DNA of 64,000 bases from Haematococcus lacustris. Its lineage: Eukaryota; Chlorophyta; Chlorophyceae; Chlamydomonadales; Haematococcaceae. Position 1 is the stretch's first letter. Each line of letters opens with the position of its first letter. Where the stretch lies: NCBI GenBank assembly GCA_030144725.1, contig JASKMD010000008.1, positions 11,663,375 to 11,727,374 on the forward strand, given 5' to 3'. Made by a program: the position numbers and the translations under genes. Positions 31,801 through 47,990 of the stretch are shown one piece after another. The notes beneath the pieces are model-generated. The model did not search any database, had not been told where the DNA came from, and saw only the letters and a program-made list of their open reading frames with translations.

Positions 31801-33929
31801 GCCCCTCCCCCCCACCCCCTGGCTCTCAAACCACCTTGCTGGAGCCGGGCCCCGCCCCCCCGCTGCCTCCCTCCCCCCGCGCCTGGGCTGCTGAGTACAG
31901 CGACCAGGTTGTCCAGCTGCCCCCCCAGCTGCTCCTGCCCTGCCCCCTCCCCCAGGTGCAGGGCCCAGGGCCTGCCCCAGGGCCTGCCCCGCAGCCCAGG
32001 TCCCCCGGCAGCCCCCCCCGGATCCACGCTGCTCCACCCACCCCTGGCCAGGCCCCGCCCCTCCCCTCACACCCCACTGCCAGGCCCAGCTGGCCAGGCA
32101 GCCAGGACTGCGCCGCACAAGGGCCCTGGCCGGTCATCCCTCAGCAGCGGGGGCTGCCTGCCCCACTGCCCACCCCCCTGACTGCCACTCACACTCCACA
32201 ACCTCTGGCAGGACAGGAGCTGGGCAGCAGCAGCCGCCCCTCAGCCCCCCCCGGGGCCCCCCCTCCTGAGGCCTTCAGTCAGGACACCCCCTCCCATGGC
32301 CCCCCGCCTCCACCCTCCCCACTGCCTCTCCCCCGCCTTCCCTCGCTGCCTGAGGCCCCCCCCGCGCAACCTGCCGCCTCCATCCCAATGGAGGTCGGCA
32401 GGGGGGGCTCCATGCCTTCATCAGGCAAGTGCAGCCCCTTGGCGCCGGCTGCCGGCTGCCCTGCTCGGCCCTGCCCTGCCCTGCCCTGCTTTGCTCATGA
32501 CCGTGATGGACCTGGGCATCACCCCCACTGGTGCACACTGCTGCACGTGTTCAATGACCAGCATGTTGTCAGAGTGCAGTGAGTGCCTGGCCTTTCAACA
32601 CTCTCACCGCACTGCCCCCTGCCCCCTGCCCCCTGCCCCCTGCCCCCTGCCCCCTGCCCCCTGCCCCCTGCCCCCTGCCCCCTGAAGGCACAGCCTGATA
32701 CACCCCACTCATCCATGCCATGCAGGGCGGCCATCACCTAGGGCCCAAGCCTCCCCCGCTCCCCCCCCACCCCCCACCCTCACCCCCACCACGGGTACAG
32801 ACCAGGGTGATGGGGAGCCGCCCCGCCTCCCCACCCGCCCTCCGCCAGCAGCTGCCCCTCCCCCTGGGCCTGAACCCCACAGCCATCCAGGCAGCGCTGC
32901 TGAGCACAGTCAGTCAGCCAGCAGCTTGGAGGGTGGGGGGGAGGCGGGGCCACTGCCTGCAGGGGTCCCACCAGCTGGACCTGTAAGAGGAGGCGGGGAC
33001 CACGGCCAAGCAGGGGTGCCCTCCCCCTCCCCTGCCACCCTCCCCCCAGGGAGTACCCCTGACCAGTGCACAGGCCCCCAGGCAGGCAGTGAAGAGGACA
33101 GCACCAGCCGCTTCCCCACCACCACCACCACCACCACCACCACCACCACCACCACCACCACCACCCCACCACCACCGGCTCAGGGCACGCTGATGTGGAG
33201 CAGCAGCCCAAGCAGCAGCGGGCAGAGGACGGCGCCAGCTGCCTCCCCCTTGCCCCCACCCCCCCAGCCCCACTCCCCCCCGCGCCCTGCCCTGCCCCCG
33301 CACCGCCCTGCCCCCTGGAGACCTGCTTGTCCAATCAGGCCAGCGGCAGCGAGGAGAGCAGCGGGCGCGCGCGCTCCAGCCTGTCCCTGCACTCCTCCGT
33401 CACCACCTCCTTCACCACCTCCCACACCACGCTGCAGCGCCTCACCTCACCGCCCCTGCCCTCCACCCTGGGGGAGGGCTGGGGGATGTGGGAGGGCCAG
33501 CGGCAGGGGAAGGACGCAGAGGGGGGCGGGAGCAGGGGGCGGCAGCAGGAGGGGGGGGCGCAGGCAGCAGCGACAGGGCAGAGGGCCGAGGGTGCTATCA
33601 GGCCAGGGTCCAGGTTTGATGGCCAGGGGGGGGACACGCTGCCCCTCCTGGGCTACCTGGCCCCTGGGCCCCTTGCCCTGGGCAGCGGGGGGGAGGCAGG
33701 TGCCTGGCCAGACGGCCTGCCGCCCCGCCCCCTGGTGCCTGCAGCCTCCGGCCCCCCCCTAGCCACCTGCTCCCGCAGCACCCAGGCCTCCTACGCCACC
33801 TGCTCCTCCTCCCTGTCCGCCTTCCTGGACGACCAGGCAGCGCTGGCGGGACCCACCTGGCGCCACCGGGCAGGGCGCTGGCTGCAGGTGCGGCTGGGTG
33901 GGCTGACGCGACCAGTGTGTCTGGGCTAG
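26268..33929 (+). CDS. Large low-complexity multi-exon protein, function unknown
   Basis: A chain of plus-strand open blocks in changing frames, with GT/AG-compatible borders, indicates one large intron-containing gene. The first block begins at ATG 26268; the last ends with a stop at 33927-33929. Long Ser, Gln, Ala and Pro runs come from CAG/CTG and C-rich tracts. Between them are more ordinary hydrophobic or helical stretches: LSLDLEVALELLEGLAPQ (about 27880), SNLLLLYDTMLSDMAAQLL (about 28990), VSDLGFVLDWARCDTL (about 29415), AEVAAALSLFLTANACPWA (about 29670) and LSAFLDDQAALAGPTWRHR (about 33815). A phrase QGTLMWSSS occurs twice (about 30055 and 33180). No known domain was recognised. Exon limits are approximate; it could be two genes. 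Confidence 0.5.
32611..32683. repeat. CCCCTGC heptamer array
   Basis: About ten perfect tandem copies of a 7-bp unit CCCCTGC lie between two exonic-looking blocks, so probably within an intron. Confidence 0.85.
33116..33166. repeat. CAC trinucleotide array
   Basis: About 17 tandem CAC triplets. In the frame of the surrounding plus-strand block it would encode a Thr run, so it may be coding. Confidence 0.85.
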
Positions 33930-34319
33930 GCGGCAGCAGCTGGCAAGGGGGAGGGGCGGGGCGGGGCGGGGCGGGCCCGGCTGCCAAGCGCTGCAGGAGG
34001 GGAGGGGCGAGGAAGGGACGCAGCGGTGGGCTGCTCCTCACTGAGGCTGGCACACTCCCTTGTTCACGCCTCCTCAGAGCTGGAGGGTTCTGTGGTTGTT
34101 GTTTCCTTGGTTGGTGTGTCTGTCAGGTCTGTGGTGCAGCAGCGCATGCGGTCATGGGGCATGGGATGCTGCAGCCTGCTACAGGCAAACTGCAAGCAGT
34201 GCAGCGTGACGCAGCCCACTTCAGTCGACTGCTGTTTGTGCATGTGTTGCAGACATGGAGCCAGGGGCCAGCGGAGAGGGGGGGAAACGCGGGCATGAGA
34301 GGGCGCAACACACGCCCCT

Positions 34320-35130
34320 GCCCCGCCCTGGTCTCGCCCCGCACCACAACCGCCCTGCTCCTGCTGGTGCTGCTGCTGACAGGGTGGGTGCCGCGTCCAC
34401 AGCCCCTTCATCGCGCCCACAGCCTACCTGGGTGCAAACAGCCCCGGCCCCCTCCTGCCCTGACCGCCTGTTGGACCCAACCCTTGCCCTCATGCCCTGA
34501 CTGGCCCCTGCCCTGCCCTCGCGACTAGGCTGACCAGCCTGTCTCTCCTAACCTGGCCTGGGCATCTGGTCGTCAGGGTGCTGCTGCCACTGCCGCTGCC
34601 ACTGCCGCTACCGCTGCTGCCACTGCTGTTGGGCCTTGGATGGGCGGTCACGCAAATGATTGTAGCCCATGCCTGGGTACTTCCTGCCGTGGCGGAGGGG
34701 TTGGGAGGGCCACCCACCACCATCAGCCTACTGCTGATCCTCCCCTACCCCTCCCCTGCCCCATCTGACCGTGTGAGACCCCCCCTGCCATGAGTGCACA
34801 GGGGTCCGCCCTCCCCCTGCTGCTGCCCCGGCCTGCCCAGGTACCATCTGCTGAGCAGAGCAGCCACAAGCCCCCACCATGACTCGGTGCTGCTGCTGTT
34901 GAGCCTGGGTGTGGGCCTGCTGCTACTGCTGCTACTGGGCACCCTGCCCCAGTGGCGGCTCCTCCCGGCGCCCCAGGTGCAGCCCCGGTACCAGCAGCTG
35001 GGAGTTGTTTGGGAGCCTCAGCTGTGAGGGCAGGCTGCTCAGCTGCTGGGGCCACCAGACAGTGCTGCTATCAGGCATGAGGCTTGGCAGCCTGCTGCTG
35101 CTGTCCCAGGTGCTGACAGGGTGGGGTCAC
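34320..35130 (+). CDS. Possible exons with membrane segments, unknown product
   Basis: Several plus-strand blocks encode very hydrophobic stretches: LLLLVLLLTGWVP (about 34357), VRVLLPLPLPLPLPLLPLL followed by GLGWAVTQMIV (about 34575-34665), and VLLLLSLGVGLLLLLLLGT (about 34885). Each is flanked by plausible GT/AG borders. They could be the C-terminal membrane part of the preceding gene or a separate small membrane protein. Leu runs can also come from CTG repeats in non-coding DNA, so this is tentative. Confidence 0.3.
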
Positions 35131-35259
35131 GATGACAGGGGGATTCAGGGTCACACATGCGGGGTGGCTGTGGCTGTGGCTGGGCAGTGTGCGGCAGTGC
35201 TGACACGCAGCCTGCAAGGCATGCTTGCAGGGCTGCGAGGCTCAACATTCTGAATCAGG

Positions 35260-36132
35260 GCTTGGGGGCAGGGGCCTCAGGGGCAGGGGCCTCAGGGGCA
35301 GGGTTTAGATTAGCGTGCACTGCAGGGGTGCGGGCCGTTGTGGGATGACACAGTGTCTGGAGTTTCAGGTGGGCTGGGCTGGGCTGGTAGATAAGGCCAC
35401 CGCCCTGTAGGCAAGGGTTTAGGCAGCTGGGCGTGGGGTGTTGTCAGGTGTCTGGTTTCTTGCCCAGTGGCAACGAGGGGGGCTGGAGCCAGCCGCATCA
35501 GGCCGCATCAAGCCACAAGCCGCATGCTGGGGAGTCGCAAGGGGTGGAGCTCGTTAGTGCGGTGGTGGGTGGAATGGACTTGCACATTGCATCTCGTTTT
35601 ACATTGGGCATTGGCAGGGCCACCATGGTTGCATGTGCGGGATGACTCAGCTACAAAGCACATCCAGGGTAGTGGGTCAGGCTCGCAAGCACCGCCATTT
35701 TGTGTGTGTATGTGTTTATTAAGTATTTCATTATGTCCATGGCTGCATGCAGCCATGAGGGTGGGGTTTTAGCAAGGGAGCACTTATGCTTGTGCCCGTG
35801 CAACACATCCCAGCGACGTCATTCATGCTAGGCGGTAACAAGGTCCCTAGGCAAGGCCCAGGCATGGTGTGGGCAAACTGTGAATTTACTGTCTAGTCCA
35901 TTTGCATTTTGTCCACCACAAGGCACAGGGTGTCTGTAGCCACAGCGGCACAGGAACCTCATGACGGGCATCAGATTGAGTTTCACGCATTAGCGCTCAG
36001 CGTGGCAGGTTGCATCATTGGCATAGGTGGTGTTGTCCTGTGTGGTTGTAAAGCATCAGCCTGATGTGTCCCCTTGCATGGCCGCATGGAACTTCACACT
36101 GTGCAGCCCCCTTGTCCCTCACTAGGGCCTCC
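35260..36132. other. Intergenic, no gene recognised
   Basis: There is a small triplication of GGGGCAGGGGCCTCAG (35265-35305) and a TG-rich patch near 35700. Nothing else was recognised. Confidence 0.4.
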
Positions 36133-36186
36133 ATTTTAGCCGGAACTAGCAGCCACTAGCAGCCACTAACTAGCTCCGGCTAAAAT
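36133..36186. repeat. Foldback (hairpin) sequence
   Basis: ATTTTAGCCGGAACTAG (36133-36149) and CTAGCTCCGGCTAAAAT (36170-36186) are inverted repeats matching at 16 of 17 bases, around a 20-base centre containing AGCAGCCACT repeats. It may be a tiny foldback element or a transcription-end hairpin. Confidence 0.75.
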
Positions 36187-36195
36187 AGTGTTATT

Positions 36196-36399
36196 GGGCT
36201 GTGTGGAGTAAACCCAGTGCACTAATGGCACATGAGCCGCCTACCACCTACATGATTGCCTGACCCGAGGGCTATGCAGTAGAGTTGGCATGACAAGACA
36301 TGCACTAATTGAAAGCTGATGACAGCTCAAAGTGGGGGGGCACACACTACTGTGCCTCAGCGGGCTGCTGCTGCTGCTCCTGGGCCTTGGGTGGCTTGT
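36196..36399 (-). repeat. Inverted repeat arm, partner at 25611-25842
   Basis: This matches the reverse complement of 25611-25842. The two arms enclose about 10 kb containing the large unknown gene. Confidence 0.65.
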
Positions 36400-36531
36400 C
36401 TGTCCATGGTTGCCTGGTCACGTGTACAACAATTCGCGGTAGAGCCATGCGCACCCATCTATCTGTACATGCTGCCATGAAGTGTATTGCCAGAGGTCAT
36501 GCCGAAATTGCTAACAGGGTTTAATACCTAC

Positions 36532-36770
36532 AGCCCTCATGCTACACCAAAATAAAGCATGAGTTGTAATCAAACACAGGCTGCGAGCTTATTGTTGTGA
36601 AGGTTACTGCTAGTGTGCCTGATGCACACTTCAGCTCAGCCTTCTGGTGTGTGTGCCTCAAGGTCTACTACTAGCAAGAGCTCTGACTAACCCTATAGCT
36701 CTCACTCACACACATCCCCTTTGTGAGGGGTTTTGTACTTTGTTTTCTTGGATTGTCTTGCTGTAGCTGG
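36532..36770 (-). repeat. Conserved 3' non-coding region of a Fanzor element, copy 1
   Basis: The sequence starting GCCCTCATG, with CTCATGC/GCATGAG hairpin arms, and running to TGTAGCTGG recurs at 61215-61465 and 62948-63190 with only scattered differences. It lies immediately downstream of the Fanzor stop codon on the minus strand. In TnpB and Fanzor systems the guide-carrying omega RNA comes from this place, so a role as RNA scaffold is possible but inferred. Confidence 0.6.
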
Positions 36771-36966
36771 CTATCGCCGCTGCCACTTGCGCCGCCACTT
36801 GCGCAACAGGGCCTTGTCAAGCCCGTACACCCACTCCTGGCCTAGCCTGCCTAGCTTTGGCATGGCTGGGCGGCCGTCCCAGTAGCACAGCTCAGTGGGG
36901 CGTGGCCCTGGGCTGACTGCACAGTGGCGGATGTTCAGCGCGGCTGACACATCCCGGTCATAGAAC
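36771..36966 (-). pseudogene. Fanzor (TnpB-like nuclease) last exon, isolated
   Basis: After a splice acceptor TGTGCAG at 36973-36967 the minus strand encodes FYDRDVSAALNI followed by a basic tail ending KALLRKWRRKWQRR and a stop at 36771. The DRDVSAALNI block is the RuvC-III motif of TnpB/Fanzor RNA-guided nucleases, with its catalytic Asp. No upstream exon of the gene was found beyond the intron, where a TCAGG-TIR element sits, so this is a 5'-truncated copy. It is closely related to the exon at 61466-61658. Confidence 0.7.
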
Positions 36967-36983
36967 CTGCACAGGGGTGTAGG

Positions 36984-37446
36984 TCAGGCCGCCCCAACAT
37001 GGGGTTGGTAATATGCATGCAATTACTCTCTCAATACTGCACCGTTTTCGATACCGTTCATCACATTGGCACCTCCCAGCCCACCCCCTCCCAGCCCACC
37101 CCCTCCCAGCCCACCCCCTCAGCCAGGGCAGGGAGATGCATGAAGTCAAGCCATGTGCCATTTCATGTGGGATATGCTGCAGCCATGCACATGTGCAGTG
37201 CCAGGCCAGAAATTGCTAACCGGAAAGGCCAAGCTGCCAAACAAGCCAAGCCAAATAGGCAAGGCTGTAGCGGCCACCTGCCCCGTCCGCACCTGCCGAC
37301 TGCCTCCGTAACATATTGCCGCAACCGTTTTCGATCCGACTGCTGCTGCCGACGCGCATGCTCGTGTAGATCAGCCTAAGCGGCTCGGGTGGTCGCAGCG
37401 ATGACTACCAGGGTCAATTTCCTGTCATTTTCTGACAGTTGGGAGC
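36984..37446 (-). mobile_element. TCAGG-TIR DNA element, copy 3 (short, inverted)
   Basis: It begins TCAGGCCGCCCCAACATGG, the same terminus as the right end of copies 1 and 2 in reverse. It continues with CTCTCAATACTG and CGTTTTCGATA matching 24880-24920 reversed, and ends near TTTCTGACAGTTGGGAGCGCC, matching the left end of the other copies reversed. At about 460 bp it is a strongly shortened, MITE-like member. It starts 17 bp from the splice acceptor of the Fanzor exon. Confidence 0.6.
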
Positions 37447-38540
37447 GCCAGAGCCAGAGTGGAAGTATCATTATGGAGGCCTCCTGGCTTGCTCTTGGCA
37501 ACCTTGTCTGGCCGACCATGAGTACGAATGGTGCAATGCAATGCCATGCCAAGCAGACATACAGCACGGCGATGCACCGAGAACGGGAGCTGGGGCGGCA
37601 ATGATTGGCACATCACAGCCTGTCTTCCACCACACCAGTTGTGCCAAAATGTTGGTCTTGGACCCTCAGCTCTGCGGTGTACCAATGGTTGCCTTGCGGC
37701 TCCCGTACAGTCCTCTACATGATCGCGCGCTGCTAGCAGCAGCGGACTGCGATCATGGTGCATCATGCTCAGGTGCACCGCACATCCATCCTCATCGTGG
37801 CCCGAGAAGCTTGTCATGTTTGGAAACACTGATCAAGGTGTACGAACTATAGAACAGATCCTGTTCAAGTAAGATCGTACCTAGAATTGGAGAAATGCTT
37901 GGTTATATACAGCCCAGTTTCGCTTACATGTTTAATGTTGGGTTTACCCGAGTTACACTTTTACAAGGTTCGCTTCTACAGGGTCAACGACTGGCCACCG
38001 GGTACGAGAGATGCCGACGGCAACGGTTTGCCCTCCAGGCCATAGGCTACGCCGGCAACCTACACCCGCTCGCGGGTTGCACATGTATGGTGGGCTGCGG
38101 CGGGTTTGGGGTGGAAGTCCCACTGGTTCCAGTGGCTTCTTTGCTGACAGCGGGATTAGGTCTGAGGTGTGGGTGGTGGTGGTGAGGGTGGATGTGGGAG
38201 TGGGGTGGGTGCCGTGGGTGGGGTGGGGTTGGGGGGCCTGGCTGAGTGTCAAATTAAAAGGTATATGGGGAGCGGAAAGTGCAGCAAGGGGGGTGTAGAG
38301 GGTGTGGCTGGGTAGCGGCGCGAGAAGGTGTGGGGAGAAGAGCAGGTGGCTGGGCTGCGGCAGGCTGATCACTTGCGACGCGCACACGTGTGCTACGGTG
38401 CGAGGGGCTGCCTCGCGGTCGCGGGTGCAAGTGGATAGCTTGCGACAGAAAATGGGAACGTTTTTCCTTCGCAGTTTTCCCACGATCCAGTTTCCAAACC
38501 CTAGCCCCTGCCTGCTCACCCGCAGAGCAGGTGGAGGAAC
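37447..38540. other. Intergenic, no gene recognised
   Basis: Short open frames occur on both strands but none has domain signals. The end of this stretch probably contains the promoter and leader of the next plus-strand gene. Confidence 0.35.
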
Positions 38541-45632
<7,092 letters not shown>

Positions 45633-46159
45633 CGACTGTGCATTGCCATGAACAGCATCACGTGGCATGGGCTGTTGTGGCGACCATGTAGCCCCAGCTG
45701 CATCATGTAGGTGTCAGGATGTGGGCCATGCATCAGGCGTTGAACCTAGCGCACATTCTTCACACTCAAATTGGCGCAATACCTGATGAGAATGCGTGAC
45801 AACGTGTTCATTTATCTTGTGGGGGCTGTCTAGGGTTCCCCCGTGATAGGTACTCCTGTGCCTATTCTTCCACTCTGTTTTCTTCATCTTTATAAGCTCT
45901 GAAAACACTACATTGTCATACACAGGAAGTATTAGCCGCAGAGGCATGAAGCAGGAAGCAGCCTTTGCTTGCCTGCCTAAAGCGTCTGAGTAGGAATCCC
46001 AGCCCACAGAGACCACATCTGGCCCTGAACTCCTGTCCACGCACAAGGCTTTCGTTGGATATGGCCCATATCATATGGGGCGGCCTTATGACCACATCCC
46101 ATGATGGGAACACCAGCAATCTAGGGTTAGGATGCCTCAGTCCTTACTTGCCTGCCTAG
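45633..46159. other. Intergenic, no gene recognised
   Basis: No domain-bearing frame was seen between the end of the plus-strand gene and the reverse transcriptase relic. Confidence 0.4.
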
Positions 46160-46520
46160 AGATATGCCTGTGTAGGGACCACAGCTATGTGCTGGTGAAC
46201 GGGCCTCTGCGACCCCTGACCAAGGCGTCAAGCCAGGCTGCCCACTGAGCCAACTCCTGTTTGCCTTGTATGCCCACGATACTAGCAACGAGTTCCTGGG
46301 TCCTGTTGATGCTGTGAGGGTGCAAGGCGCACCTGTCACCCACGCCATGTATGCTGATGACCTGACCCTGGTTAGCACCTCTGCTCATGGGCTGCACCTC
46401 TGCTCATGGGCTGCACCTCTGCTCATGGGCATGGGATGCCAAGATTTTGCAGACAGGAACCACCCCACACTCACTGTGGACAAGTCCAAAGTCATGTCCG
46501 AAGTCATGCGTGGCGTGGGG
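46160..46520 (+). pseudogene. Non-LTR retrotransposon reverse transcriptase fragment
   Basis: The plus strand encodes GVKPGCPLSQLLFALY (46226-46273), then MYADDLTLVS (46347-46376) and LTVDKSKVM, which are RT motifs B, C (YADD) and D of a non-LTR element. Upstream, SYVLVNGPL is in another frame, so a frameshift is present. A 19-bp tandem duplication around GCTCATGGGCTGCAC (46380-46432) also lies within it. No endonuclease or other domain remains. It is a short, dead relic. Confidence 0.75.
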
Positions 46521-47793
46521 AGGTCAAGCACATCGGCTAGCATGGCAACCCCAGCGCCACCCCTGCCTTCGCTGCCACTCACATGCGAGCAGGCGTGTTC
46601 CTTGCCATGTGCCAAGCCTGCAAATGGGCAAAGAGTTGGGGTCCTGCAGGACCCCTTTGCCTAGTGTCAGTTCATTTGAGCGTATGTCTTTCCCCGGGAC
46701 CTCTGTGGCAGCCAGGTGTGCGGTGTAGCTTTCCTGCGGCACAGCCATGAGCTGTCTATTCCAGTGGAACCTCCCAGCTTAGTAGCCTAAACAGGTATGC
46801 TGCCAGTATGACAATAATAAACTGCATGCCTTCATGTACCTGTGCATCTAGCCATGAGACGTATTGCAGAAAATCCCAAACCCCAGGAGGGGGAGGGCGG
46901 CCAAGCAGCCGAACGGGTAATGGATTGAATAGTTTGAGCTTTTGAACCTTGGTGTAAGCGAAGCGGTGTAAGGAATCCTCATTACACACCGACATATTTG
47001 TTCCATTGTGTTGCAAGCATCCCCCCCCTCCAGTCCAAACTCTCGTTATTGTTAGGGAATGAGGACCCTGTTTCTGTTCGCCCGTCAAACCCCCATGCAT
47101 TCCCAGCATGCATGCGTATCCACCGCTCAGCAGGGGTGGGGTGAGGGGTCTGTGGCATGGTGAGGTGGTGCCCCAGCCCCATGCAAGTTCCCAATCCTTC
47201 TCTCCTGTACTCACCCCAGTGCCTCTACTCAATTCACGTTGCGCCCTATGTGCGTCATTGCGGCCCAGCAAAGTCCACAGCAAAGACAAAGCATACTTTA
47301 AGCACGTTGAGGCCCACTGGCATGCCTATCTCAGGCAGCATATTGCAGACAGCCTCCGACACATACATCCACTACTACTGAGTCTCAGTTTCCTGGCAGC
47401 TTGTGTGTCGATTGACGGTATGAAAACGCATGCTCGACTGCACAGCTGCAACACCTGTGTTGGCGCGTACAACTTCAGCACACAGGTTGATATTGCCCAT
47501 GGCACGTGCAGCTGCAGCCCATAGATTCAATTTCCCGTTGGGCTGCAGCTGTGAGATCGATAGTAAGCATGCCCTCTACATCCCACATCCCACGAGAGGC
47601 TGGTGTTCACCAGCAACAAGTAGCTGCAGTATGCCTCGGCCCCGCGCCTCCCCTGCCCCTACTCTCCCTCTGCTCCCCATACTTTTACCACATCCCAGGC
47701 TTGCTCTGCTCATGCATGCACCCCTGATGCATGCCGCCCTGGTGTGAGGTAGTGGTGCAACAGGTGGCCATTGAGGGAGGCGGCCTTTACCGG
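46521..47793. other. Intergenic, no gene recognised
   Basis: No recognisable gene. It contains the 3' flank of the minus-strand signalling gene that ends at 47794. Confidence 0.4.
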
Positions 47794-47990
47794 TCACTGG
47801 CGGAGCCCCATGTGCCTCAGCTCACTAACCACCAGCTGGCGGGACTGCGGAGTGGCCAACCCCACTGCTTGCATCTCCGACTCGCTCATGCTGGCCAGGC
47901 GGCGCAGCGTCACCCCATGGCTCGCCAGCCCTGGGGCGCAGTGGGTCAAGTTCACTCGCTGCAGCAGCACCCTGACACCAGCTGGAAGGC
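47794..47990 (-). other. C-terminal SAM domain
   Basis: The last about 60 codons read as a sterile alpha motif helical bundle: VRVLLQRVNLTHCAP, GVTLRRLASMSESEMQAVGL and SRQLVVSELRHMG. SAM domains mediate oligomerisation or RNA/protein binding. The spacing of VTLRRLASMSESEMQAVG to the last helix fits the family. Confidence 0.7.

Noticed and set aside
37425..37829. 134-codon minus-strand frame as a host gene
   Set aside because: No domain, no splice signals that extend it, and it overlaps the end of a TIR-element copy.
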